Assembly: GCF_001687335.1 (NCBI RefSeq)
Contig: NZ_MAGO01000015.1
Location: forward strand, 1-43,275
DNA: 43,275 nt
From: Dissulfuribacter thermophilus
Lineage (GTDB): Bacteria; Desulfobacterota; Dissulfuribacteria; Dissulfuribacterales; Dissulfuribacteraceae
Direction of reading: 5' to 3'
The notes beneath the pieces were generated by a model. The model did no database searches and had not been told where the DNA came from. It worked only from the letters and a program-made list of their open reading frames with translations. A program made the position numbers and the translations under genes. The first letter of the stretch is position 1. Each line of letters opens with the position of its first letter. Positions 27,601-35,163 of this stretch are shown here, one piece after another.

Positions 27601-28337
27601 AGATTTTCTTTGAGAATACGGGTCATGTATCCTGTAGCACAACCTATTTCCAATACCCTGGTATTTGGCTTAACCTTTTTTAAAAGCAGGGAGTGAGTGG
27701 TATCTGAACCATTTAGATCTATATCATAATGGTATTTATGCCTTATTGGCGGCTGAGTTACAAACTGTTTTGGTTCAATCTTGTGTTCTAGATGCTCATT
27801 CAGCTGTTCCCCTGCCAGTTTTTCAGGCCATGAGAGATCCAAAGACACGCCTTTTGCGCCAATGGCTATTACAGTATGCGGCTTTAAAGGGTCTCCTTGA
27901 AAAAAGACTCTCTTTTGTTCAAAACCTTTTACCATCTCAAAAAATGCTTGGGGCGTAAACCGCCAGTAATCAGAGGGATGATCGTGAATAGGAAAGTCCA
28001 TTACTGACGACAAAACCAAGACACCAGGATTAGCCACCAAACGCTCAAGTTCTTTAACGGCCCTTATGGGATCTTTTACATGCTCGAGTGTGTCAAGGCA
28101 AAGGACATATGACGCTACATGATCTCGGAGACCTAGGCTGTGGACATCCTGAATACAATCCACACCTGGCCCTATACGCATATCTATTCCAATGTATTTT
28201 AAACCATTAAAATAGGGTCTTAAATCTGCATAGCCTTCTTGGCCTTCCACCTGATATGCCCCTACCTCAATGACATAGCCATTCAAACGCAGTCTTTCAT
28301 GTATCCACGCAACTAGTGCCTTAATATTGTCCCTCAT
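24642..28337 (-). CDS. Four-domain methyltransferase/glycosyltransferase fusion
   Basis: Cytoplasmic protein of 1231 aa. Domains in order are a SAM-dependent methyltransferase-like domain (about 1-165; EVGAYQVEGQEG and LCLDTLEHVKDP), a second canonical class I methyltransferase (about 200-430; VLEIGCATGYMTRIL, MADVLEHLKDP), a coiled coil (about 440-520), a GT2 glycosyltransferase (about 595-850; ASIVIPVYNKS, VVDDAST, FLNNDTTV, YYEDTDLAMEVRRRGY), and a GT1/GT4-type glycosyltransferase (about 868-1231; FIGGFVHPPNIDAM, PLRYGAGLKGKIGQSLGYGLPVV). It is probably a chain-building enzyme for the exported glycan, possibly with a chain-capping methyl transfer. Next in the same direction after the export ATPase, acyltransferase and methyltransferase genes. 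The ribosome-binding site is weak. Confidence 0.88.
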   Translation of the reverse strand: MRDNIKALVAWIHERLRLNGYVIEVGAYQVEGQEGYADLRPYFNGLKYIGIDMRIGPGVDCIQDVHSLGLRDHVASYVLCLDTLEHVKDPIRAVKELERLVANPGVLVLSSVMDFPIHDHPSDYWRFTPQAFFEMVKGFEQKRVFFQGDPLKPHTVIAIGAKGVSLDLSWPEKLAGEQLNEHLEHKIEPKQFVTQPPIRHKYHYDIDLNGSDTTHSLLLKKVKPNTRVLEIGCATGYMTRILKENLGCETTAVEIDEAAASLARPYADKLIVADVESLAFEEVFPPKHYDYIIMADVLEHLKDPRSLLEKLSFCLKDDGRLLISIPNMAHGSLALELLDGKWDYRKIGLLDSSHLRFFTISNFLNMLEGTGLWAIRIDRIIVDPWNTELRTQWFSYPKEVTSYLEKVNPEFRTYQFVVEAMKMGPYGEKELFKSQYIALKNSLSAAQEKLDELHRENQKLFEEKARLEGNLQNLGHEVNELRAERERLLEQLRASEENLLHARFELSRIEGSLAWRMLHPYRRFIEFALPHDTKRRKIYQFATRAFAYALKEGPVGFWRKTRDYLQRRGNGGELSKISPPKLESKWYPLEFPSVENPKASIVIPVYNKSIYTFNCLKSLSTTKNRSSFEVIVVDDASTDDTPQMMQEMKGVTYIRSEKNQGFVGSCNVGAQKARGEKIVFLNNDTTVSDGWLDALLDTFPRFKNVGLVGAKLVYPDGRLQEAGGIIFNDGSGMNFGKWDDPSLPQYNYVREVDYCSGAAICVPKKLFFEIGGFDTRYSPAYYEDTDLAMEVRRRGYRVLYQPHSVVIHHEGVTAGRDTSSGVKRYQEINKLKFLEKWKEVLEKDHFSPDTSSYLFRERGIEGRILVIDHYVPTPDKDSGSLRIFSIIEILVDLGWKVIFWPDNQAKTEPYVSWLQSMGIEVIYGASSFIDKFREFGPHLNGVWLLRPHIAQNYIDIVKGNSNAFTVYDTVDLHFVREERRAAVEGDERLLEEAKRWKDIELYLANRADAVIVVTPEEKAILEECGIRNLGHQTNQKVLVIPNIHEVVVDEVPFEDRSGLMFIGGFVHPPNIDAMLWFVKEILPKIKSELPEVTLKIVGSNPSKEIKGLANDYIEVTGYVPDVSDFFMKSRVFVSPLRYGAGLKGKIGQSLGYGLPVVTTSIGAEGFLMQGEEPPFLIADDPSDFAEKVLSLYRQKDLWEEMSARGKAFIGRHFTKDVVKSTIKQLLTAMLN

Positions 28338-28467
28338 CTTTTATTCCTGGTCCTAGTATTTATTGAGTTTTACTATGCTGTTATAGTACCAACCGAGAGG
28401 TCTTGTAAAAGACTATAAATTGGTATTTTTTCATAAAAATCAGACAAATCAATAAATATCCCGTTTT

Positions 28468-29439
28468 TCAACCTATTCTTCCCCACAAACTACCTCCACC
28501 CCACCATTTGATACCTGGAAACATCCTTTGAAATTCCTTCTCGAGTTCCAAGATGAGAGACTCTGGCAGGGGCACCTTGGACCGGATCAAATCAGGAAAA
28601 CAATATCCAAGCAAACTGTTGGATAAAATGGTTTCAAAATTGTCATTATTCATCAAAAAAGCCGCAACTAAATATTGTTCATTCCAAAAACGCTTTTCTT
28701 CCTTCACCCAAGAGGATGGATAGTCGAGAGGTAGAAAAATGTCATGAATGTGAACAAGAACCCCCTTTTTCAACTTAGGTAAAACTTGGAGATATAGGTA
28801 AACCACATCGCTTCCCATTCGTACCACGTGGCTACTGTCTATAAACAAAAGATCGCCTGCATCAAGTGACAAAAAAAGGTTTGTTTCCAACTGCTCAACT
28901 GGTCTCTGAACAAAACTCACTACTCCATCCATGCGACTCAATTCGTCTTCAATATAAGGGTCTATACAAGTAAGTTCTATACCGCCATTCTTTCTACCTG
29001 CATAAGCAATAAGTCTAGAGGAATATCCCGAACCTACCTCAATAACTCTTTTAGGCCTATATTCTCTTAAAATAGTATATGCGATCATTGCATCCACAGC
29101 ATCAAATAGGCCATTGCCCAGACAGAATCCATTGTCTGTCCCATTTTTCAAAATTCCTTGCCACTCATCCCAGTACTTTTCTACGAGTTTTGTAAATAAT
29201 GCCTTTTGGGCCTCTGGATCAAAGTTAAAAGGTTCCCAGGGGAAAAGCTCATTCCTCAGATCCAACTTTCTGGTATCGGGTATAGAACTGTAAAAATGAT
29301 TGTGCGTAACATGAAGGCCTAGATCCTCCCATAGAGTAAAAAGAGGAGCCTGAGTCCTTTTTAAAAAACTAGCTATTGGTGAAAAAGCCAATCTAGCTAT
29401 CTTTTTTTTCCATTCAGGCCATGTCTCAAACTTTTTCAT
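28468..29439 (-). CDS. Class I SAM-dependent methyltransferase
   Basis: Cytoplasmic enzyme of 323 aa. The SAM-binding motif I is VIEVGSGYSSRLIAYAG, motif II CIDPYIED, followed by LFIDSSHVVRMGSD and VHIHDIFLP, a pattern of the Methyltransf_24 type that often modifies sugars or small molecules. The preceding acyltransferase-like gene ends seven bases before it, so they are cotranscribed. The substrate is not evident; context points to the surface glycan. The 28338-28467 gap to the fusion gene has a TACCAA/TTGGTA inverted repeat but no good terminator. Confidence 0.8.
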   Translation of the reverse strand: MKKFETWPEWKKKIARLAFSPIASFLKRTQAPLFTLWEDLGLHVTHNHFYSSIPDTRKLDLRNELFPWEPFNFDPEAQKALFTKLVEKYWDEWQGILKNGTDNGFCLGNGLFDAVDAMIAYTILREYRPKRVIEVGSGYSSRLIAYAGRKNGGIELTCIDPYIEDELSRMDGVVSFVQRPVEQLETNLFLSLDAGDLLFIDSSHVVRMGSDVVYLYLQVLPKLKKGVLVHIHDIFLPLDYPSSWVKEEKRFWNEQYLVAAFLMNNDNFETILSNSLLGYCFPDLIRSKVPLPESLILELEKEFQRMFPGIKWWGGGSLWGRIG

Positions 29440-29445
29440 ATACGA

Positions 29446-30402
29446 TCAAAAGGTATTAATAGTTTTCCAACTCATGGGAGAAGTCCAGTAAAAAAACTGG
29501 GAGGGATTTTTTTCTATATACTTTTCAAACTCCATCATAATGGACTGAAATAATGGCTGGATCTGTTGCTGTTCGTGTATCTCGTTATATGGTAAAATAT
29601 CAGCCACTATTTTTTTTCCTTCATCAGCCCTGTAAACTGCAATTGGGACGATTGCAGCCCCTGTACGCAAGGCGATTTTAAAAGCGGATATTGGTAGATT
29701 GATCTTTCTCGCCAAGAAATTGATAGGAATCTTATACGAGCTTCCTAAAGGAGCGTCAATCAAAATTACTATCATTTCATTTCTATTAAGAGCTGAATAT
29801 AATCTACGAGGGTTAATCTTACCCACAAAGAAAAAGTCCCCTTTCATGAAATGACGCATACCTTCTACTTTTCTATGAATAAAATTCCGAAATATAGGGC
29901 ATGGATGAGTCTCATAGGGCCATGCCACTCCATGAATAGGCTGAGAAAACATTTGTCCCAATTTGCAAATTACAGATGCATATGACCCATAGTGAGTAAA
30001 TGCCAGAATTACCCCCTTGCCTCTTGAAACAGCCCCTTCAAGATTGGAAATCCCATTAATATCTATCCATTTTTCAAAATAATCATCTCTCCTCTGGGCA
30101 ATTCTTGCTCCTTCAGCCTCTTCCAAGCTAGAATATAAAAATATGTCATTTGCCACCTTATCCAAGAACGAACTAGTTTTTTTTCTTCCATAATAAGTAC
30201 TAAGATTTTCTTTAATAAGCTCCAGGCTACTTTTATAAGTTTCTGCAAACCCTCTACCACGCCAAAATGCCAACCTGATCATTTTGTTATAAGGTAGTTT
30301 GGCTATGGCATTTAAGAATAGGGTATAATCAAAAAATTTTTTTGTTGTTGGCTTCTCCAAATCAACAGAAATATATGGGTATCTAAAATTTAAAATTGCC
30401 AT
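29446..30402 (-). CDS. LpxL/HtrB-like acyltransferase family protein with altered catalytic motif
   Basis: Protein of 318 aa similar in layout to lipid A late acyltransferases: GKGVILAFTHYGSYASV near 128-144, FFVGKINPRRLYSALNRNEMIVILIDAP near 200-227, and a GAAIVPIAVYR segment near 250. In LpxL-type enzymes the catalytic HX4(D/E) dyad has an acid five residues after the His; here His137 is followed by Ala142 at that place. There is no obvious N-terminal membrane helix. Its start overlaps the export ATPase gene by 13 bp. It may acylate a glycan or lipid, or have lost activity. Confidence 0.75.
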   Translation of the reverse strand: MAILNFRYPYISVDLEKPTTKKFFDYTLFLNAIAKLPYNKMIRLAFWRGRGFAETYKSSLELIKENLSTYYGRKKTSSFLDKVANDIFLYSSLEEAEGARIAQRRDDYFEKWIDINGISNLEGAVSRGKGVILAFTHYGSYASVICKLGQMFSQPIHGVAWPYETHPCPIFRNFIHRKVEGMRHFMKGDFFFVGKINPRRLYSALNRNEMIVILIDAPLGSSYKIPINFLARKINLPISAFKIALRTGAAIVPIAVYRADEGKKIVADILPYNEIHEQQQIQPLFQSIMMEFEKYIEKNPSQFFYWTSPMSWKTINTF

Positions 30403-31580
30403 TTGTGTTCCATTACAGTTACACCATAGTAACCAATTTCAGTGCGCACCTTAAATGACTCGGACCTTGCCATATGATAAGGATGAAGACCGGATTCGTC
30501 AGTCAAAAGCCCCAGTACCTTAAAGGTTCCGGGCAGTAGATGAAAATTTGGCACCTCAATTGAAAATTCACTTCCATCTTCTAATGGTTGTTCCTCAATT
30601 CCATCAATATGAGTAGTGGTTCCAAACATGAGCGTCTCATCGTTTCTAATGATACCAAAGCCAACGTGTCCTTTTACCCCTCTTTTTATGGCACCAATTT
30701 TCATCTTCAAAATCACATGTTGGCCAGTCTCAACGCTCGAGCATCGCCTCCCCTTTAAATCCTCAATCCATATGTCTTTTATGAATACTATTAGATCAGC
30801 AGTGCTGGGGCATTTACCCTGCGCCACCGCCTGAGTGGCATCTCTATTTGCTCCTTCAATCTCTCTTACGTAGTCTTGATATGCTGAAAGGGTCTCTTTT
30901 ATCGGCCCTTTCATGCGAATTTCTCCACGATGCAGCCAAATACCGGTCTTACAAAGTTGCTCTAAATGATATATACTATGCGAACAAAATAAAATCGTTT
31001 TATTTTGTTCACAAAATTTCATCATCCTTTCAATACATTTTTTCTGAAAATGCTGATCACCAACTGAAAGCGCTTCATCGACAATCAATATGTCAGGATC
31101 TACACTTGTTGCTATTGAAAATGCCAGCCTTACATACATACCAGAGCTATAAATTTTAACTGGCTGGTCAATAAAGTCCCCTAGTTCACTAAACTCGATT
31201 ATATCTTGTTCCTTGGCCCTTATCTCTTCCTCAGTCATGCCAAATAGGGCCGCATTAAGATAGATGTTTTGTCTGCCTGTAAATTCAGGATGAAACCCTG
31301 CCCCTAATTCAAGGAGAGCAGTTACACGGCCATTTACTTTTATTGTGCCTGAGGTCGGTTCTAAAGCCCCAGCCAATATCTTCAATAGAGTACTCTTTCC
31401 AGCGCCGTTGTCTCCAAATAGACCTAGCACGTCACCCGACGCCATACTGAAGCTAATACCTTTTAAAGCAATGAATTCTTTATGGAGTTTTTTTCTAAAA
31501 AGAATCTCTTTTAATCGTTGCGAAGGGCTTTCATATACCCGAAATATTTTGGTAAGACCTCTGACATCTACTGACAACAT
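30390..31580 (-). CDS. wzt: Wzt-like polysaccharide export ABC ATPase with carbohydrate-binding C-terminal domain
   Basis: ATPase of 396 aa. The nucleotide-binding domain has Walker A GDNGAGKST near 54-62, signature YSSGMYVRLAFS, and Walker B DILIVDEALSVGD with a switch histidine in FCSHS. About 150 C-terminal residues (about 250-396) form the Wzt_C-like beta-sandwich that in O9a-type systems recognises the modified end of the glycan. It presumably works with the permease at 22500-23309. It is first gene of a minus-strand run with the acyltransferase, methyltransferase and fusion enzyme. No strong ribosome-binding site. Confidence 0.9.
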   Translation of the reverse strand: MLSVDVRGLTKIFRVYESPSQRLKEILFRKKLHKEFIALKGISFSMASGDVLGLFGDNGAGKSTLLKILAGALEPTSGTIKVNGRVTALLELGAGFHPEFTGRQNIYLNAALFGMTEEEIRAKEQDIIEFSELGDFIDQPVKIYSSGMYVRLAFSIATSVDPDILIVDEALSVGDQHFQKKCIERMMKFCEQNKTILFCSHSIYHLEQLCKTGIWLHRGEIRMKGPIKETLSAYQDYVREIEGANRDATQAVAQGKCPSTADLIVFIKDIWIEDLKGRRCSSVETGQHVILKMKIGAIKRGVKGHVGFGIIRNDETLMFGTTTHIDGIEEQPLEDGSEFSIEVPNFHLLPGTFKVLGLLTDESGLHPYHMARSESFKVRTEIGYYGVTVMEHKWQF

Positions 31581-31723
31581 GGCGATAGCACATTAATTCA
31601 TCCTGAACGAATGCACAATATTAACTTAATATTATTGTTATGGGCTAGAAAAGAGGGGCTCAAGCACTCTTGATTGCCTGATGCCACAAAGGTCTAAAAA
31701 AATTGTGCCCAGACCTGAAGGGC

Positions 31724-33454
31724 CTATCGAGGCATATCTACAATCTCAAAGGTCGTCTCATTTAAGAACTTACTAAACCTTGGATCTACTAAATCTTCTC
31801 CCACTGGTACAGCATAGGAATAGAGGGTGTAATTGCCACTCTCAGACCACCTTGGAATCTCAAGATCCAATATAGTACACAGCCCCTTCCATGGTTGAAT
31901 ATCCCTCGCATCCTCAATGGCATAACCGGAATTTAGGTCATCTAGCACCCATAGTCCACCGTCGGGCAATAGGATGGCAATAAATATGTTAAACCCCTTT
32001 GGAAGTGTATTTAGAGTAACGAAAAGTCGTTCTCCAGGATGATATTGTCTTTTGGAGATGTCAACCAGCACAGTATTCGATTTGGCATTAGATAAAGCCT
32101 TTGTACAGGGATCAAAGTCATCTAGGTCCTGAAGAGGGCCACAGTCCTTTTGGGCAAAATAGCCATCGTGGTCAAAATCAAGGCATTTCGGCGCATTGAG
32201 ACCCCAGGTATATGCACCCAGTGGATCTACTAATCCATAGCCGTAGCTATTGTCAGGTCCTTTTTCTCCAAGGTCTTTGGCTGTGATCCTAAGCGACGCC
32301 TCTATACTATAGAGATCCATTTCAGGGAAAGCATCTTTCATAAGGGCGATCAATCCAGTAACCTCGGCTGCTGCAAAGGAGGTGCCTGTAACAATGGTTG
32401 TGGCCTCATCAAAAATGCCCCCAAAGGTAATATCTGTTGTGTAGAGTCCGGCTCCAGGAGCAACAAGATCTGGGTATACCTTTAGGCCGCATGCACTTGG
32501 ACCACGAGAACTAAAAATAGATAGCTCGCCTCTCTCTTCTATTGCCCCAACAGAAATGACTCCGTTATAATTTGCCGGACTTTCGGAAGTAAATAAAGAT
32601 GGACCTCCATTGCCTGCTGGTGTGACGACTGCTATGCCTAACTCTTTAAGTTTAGATATGTCCTCTGAAAATTCTTGTATGCACTCGTCTGGTCTTTCTG
32701 AAATACCCCAAGACATGTTAACTATGTCTGGAGAGTCTTCAGTCTCAGGATCTCCGTCAGGATCAACAAGCCATTGAAGTGCACGGTGTATAATACTCAA
32801 TAAGGTAAAACCTTGATTGTCAAAAATTTTGGCTGCAATCCATTGCGCTCCAGGTGCAATCCCAAGACCTCCATTAATGCTCTGTTCACTTCCGCCTAAA
32901 ATGATACCCATTACCTGAGTACCGTGACCTATTGAGTCAGTAGGTAATAATGTAGAATCAAAAAAATCAAACCAACTATTTGCACCTCCACGCCATTTTC
33001 CTTTGAGGTATTTATGATCAATATCAACCCCTGTATCGAGAACACAGACCACAACGCCTCTGCCAGTAATTCCCATTCTCCTTAATGATTCCACGTTTAA
33101 TACGCTTAAGTTCCACTGACTTCTCAAAATACTATCTGTCGGGGCCTCGTTGAGCCTAAATTTTTTATCGATCCTGACGGAGGCAACCTCTGGATGATTG
33201 GATAGTGATTCAATATCTCTTTTGTCAACTGTGGCTGAAAAGCCATTTATTATCCAAAGGGGATGAACATCTTTTAATCTAGGCCAATCTTTTTTTAAGA
33301 CTAACCTCTGCCCCCTTTTGACCGCTATATAACCCTTTTTTAGCCGAACAATTACTATTACGGATTGTTCAGACAAGGCCGATGTAGGCGAATCCATCAG
33401 AAGAACAGAGCCCAAAAAACAAACAGCGATTGTCAGTATGTAAGTTCTACTCAC
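31724..33454 (-). CDS. Secreted subtilisin-like serine protease (S8) with I9-type propeptide
   Basis: Exported protease of 576 aa. A signal peptide (about 1-28) and an inhibitor-I9-like propeptide (about 30-100) precede the S8 domain with Asp140 (VCVLDTGVD), His177 (SIGHGTQVMG), Asn282 (TPAGNGG) and Ser359 (VTGTSFAAA). A C-terminal part of about 150 aa includes a Cys-containing LDFDHDGYFAQKDCGPL calcium-like loop and a beta-rich tail. The ATG overlaps the stop of the upstream lipoprotein gene by four bases. Like the first subtilase, it lies downstream of secreted surface proteins and may mature them. A weak hairpin with TTTTTTT on the minus strand lies just past its stop (about 31688-31718). 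Confidence 0.88.
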   Translation of the reverse strand: MSRTYILTIAVCFLGSVLLMDSPTSALSEQSVIVIVRLKKGYIAVKRGQRLVLKKDWPRLKDVHPLWIINGFSATVDKRDIESLSNHPEVASVRIDKKFRLNEAPTDSILRSQWNLSVLNVESLRRMGITGRGVVVCVLDTGVDIDHKYLKGKWRGGANSWFDFFDSTLLPTDSIGHGTQVMGIILGGSEQSINGGLGIAPGAQWIAAKIFDNQGFTLLSIIHRALQWLVDPDGDPETEDSPDIVNMSWGISERPDECIQEFSEDISKLKELGIAVVTPAGNGGPSLFTSESPANYNGVISVGAIEERGELSIFSSRGPSACGLKVYPDLVAPGAGLYTTDITFGGIFDEATTIVTGTSFAAAEVTGLIALMKDAFPEMDLYSIEASLRITAKDLGEKGPDNSYGYGLVDPLGAYTWGLNAPKCLDFDHDGYFAQKDCGPLQDLDDFDPCTKALSNAKSNTVLVDISKRQYHPGERLFVTLNTLPKGFNIFIAILLPDGGLWVLDDLNSGYAIEDARDIQPWKGLCTILDLEIPRWSESGNYTLYSYAVPVGEDLVDPRFSKFLNETTFEIVDMPR

Positions 33455-33882
33455 CTTACTTTAAGGTGTTCCAATTTAAGGTCCCCCATTACTACAGTCA
33501 CCTTTTGCCCCGCGGCAATAAACCGACCAGGGTTTGCAAAGAGTACAAAATACGTCCTCCCTGCTATGGGATTTTCTGTTGTCGAACGTAGCGGACCTAC
33601 CTTCGGAGGATTTGGTACAAAGACCCGTCTACCAGTGGCCTCATGGATAACGTAGACTTTGGCACCTTTTTTCAAAAGATATTTGGCCTTTTTTGGATCA
33701 ATGACCTTATATCTAAAATCAAGCATGTAGCCAGCAGAAGAAAGATATATTCCCTGCACCTGAATCCCCCAATCTTGGGCCAGAGACTCATAAGATGGGC
33801 CCCTTGGGTGTTTTGAAGCACAGGAGGTTAAAAAGACCAAACAGACCAAAGAAATAAATGTAATTGTTTTCATCTTAACCAA
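33451..33882 (-). CDS. Small lipoprotein, unknown function
   Basis: Protein of 143 aa with a signal peptide ending in the lipobox LTSC (about residue 21), so it is probably lipid-anchored. The mature part is beta-rich (YLSSAGYMLDFRYKVIDPKKA, AKVYVIHEATGRRVFVPNPP) and I do not recognise a named family. It is translationally coupled to the subtilase gene (ATGA overlap). 246 bp of repeat-containing DNA separate it from the multicopper oxidase genes. A role with the protease is suggested only by coupling. Confidence 0.7.
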   Translation of the reverse strand: MVKMKTITFISLVCLVFLTSCASKHPRGPSYESLAQDWGIQVQGIYLSSAGYMLDFRYKVIDPKKAKYLLKKGAKVYVIHEATGRRVFVPNPPKVGPLRSTTENPIAGRTYFVLFANPGRFIAAGQKVTVVMGDLKLEHLKVR

Positions 33883-33900
33883 CTATCTAACTCCCGGCCA

Positions 33901-34011
33901 TGATGGCAACATTGCCATCACAAAAATCGATTAGGTGTATATGGTACACGGCTATTGGCAGTAGGCCTTCAGTCTAAAAACTGCATGCCCACTGTGTACA
34001 TGCCGTGTACC
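33901..34011. repeat. Hairpin and inverted repeat upstream of the lipoprotein gene
   Basis: TGATGGCA/TGCCATCA forms an 8-bp perfect stem with a four-base loop at 33901-33920. GGTACACGG at 33943-33951 and CCGTGTACC at 34003-34011 form a second, wide inverted repeat with AGGCC/GGCCT nearby. No T-tract follows on the minus strand, so these are not obvious terminators. Confidence 0.55.
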
Positions 34012-34038
34012 GTAGGGCCTGTGACATTTTTTTATAAA

Positions 34039-34123
34039 ACCTAAATCCTGCAATTGGCGAGTTTGCCCAATATGCCAGACGCGAGGGATTAAGGCATACT
34101 CTTTTGCCGTGCAGGATTTAGGT
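34039..34123. repeat. 85-bp element with 14-bp perfect terminal inverted repeats
   Basis: ACCTAAATCCTGCA at 34039-34052 and its exact complement at 34110-34123 bound an element holding TATGCC/GGCATA inner arms. Just inside the left end, AAACTCGCCAATTG on the minus strand matches dispersed repeat copy B at 24479. It lies six bases past the stop of the third multicopper oxidase gene, so it may also act as a 3' hairpin for that transcript. Confidence 0.7.
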
Positions 34124-34128
34124 AAAAA

Positions 34129-35148
34129 TTAAGGGATCTGATTCGGTTGCACCTCTAGGTAGGCCAACATACCTCCAGGGAATACATTAGCGTTTGTAAG
34201 CCTAAGTCTCTTATCATAGACAGGATACCTTTTAACAGCCTTCGGATTCCAGACTACATCTTTTGTCTTCCCCGCTGGTAAAAAGACATCGTATTTTTCC
34301 CTGGGATAGGTATAAAGATTTCCGTCTTCTGAGACTACTGAAAAGTAGGCATCAAGGATGGTAGGGGTATGGGTCTCGAGCCCTGCATTCATAAAACGAA
34401 TCAACACTGTCTCATTATTGGTGATACTATGATCAAACACAGGCTTTGCATCAGGATATGGTTCCCCATTTATGAGAAAATACTTTGGCCTATAATTTAT
34501 AGTGCTTGGATATGACTTAGTACCGTAGGTACCCATTGCTACTGCATTGTGCAGTGCTGGATCAATCTCACTGTAAAACAAGATTACTTCATTATCGTAA
34601 GTAATGCCTTTATATACCTCGCCAGAGGCATAATCCTTTTTCAAAGCTCCATATAGACCCATCTGCACTTGGACTGCCACATGAGTGCCACTTTGATAAA
34701 TATAGCTTCCTTCTTTTACGTTATTCCAAGTATATGTCCCTGTGGCTCCAGGCCCAGTTTCATGAGTAAAAGATCGAACTCGTTTACGGCCCTTTGAATC
34801 AGTAAAAAATTCCGGGCTCAAACTCATTGGCTGGCCTGGTATGATGATTGAAGTAGAGACACTAAGGTCATTTCTAATATGTATTGTGAGACTAGTATCC
34901 CCTGGAGGGATGGTAATCACTGGCCCTGGACTGGTAGGTATTTCCCCTCCGTCTGTCCCAAGATTCTTGTCTGAATCCTCTGCATACCCCCACATAGTTA
35001 CATTTGAACCATCTGGCATCTGTTTAATGTATGATTTTGCCACAAGATATACGTCCAATGCAAAAGAAGGCGACGCCCAATGTATTGCCCCTATTAAAAA
35101 CACAGTAAAGGTGATAAGTGGCATGATTTTATTATATCTTTTATTCAT
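34129..35148 (-). CDS. Multicopper-oxidase-like protein 3, copper ligands lost
   Basis: Exported protein of 339 aa with a signal peptide (cleavage near SFAL, residue 30) and two cupredoxin domains homologous to the two proteins encoded just upstream. Where protein 1 has HWHG and HCH, this one has IIIPGQPM and Tyr-Gln152-Ser-Gly. Where protein 2 has HPFHHHG and HSH, it has HTPTILDA and TNANVFPG. It therefore seems unable to bind the type 1 or trinuclear copper and is best explained as a structural subunit of a heteromeric complex. GGAGG precedes the ATG, and the upstream gene ends 15 bp before it. Confidence 0.8.
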   Translation of the reverse strand: MNKRYNKIMPLITFTVFLIGAIHWASPSFALDVYLVAKSYIKQMPDGSNVTMWGYAEDSDKNLGTDGGEIPTSPGPVITIPPGDTSLTIHIRNDLSVSTSIIIPGQPMSLSPEFFTDSKGRKRVRSFTHETGPGATGTYTWNNVKEGSYIYQSGTHVAVQVQMGLYGALKKDYASGEVYKGITYDNEVILFYSEIDPALHNAVAMGTYGTKSYPSTINYRPKYFLINGEPYPDAKPVFDHSITNNETVLIRFMNAGLETHTPTILDAYFSVVSEDGNLYTYPREKYDVFLPAGKTKDVVWNPKAVKRYPVYDKRLRLTNANVFPGGMLAYLEVQPNQIP

Positions 35149-35163
35149 AATAATCCTCCTTGA

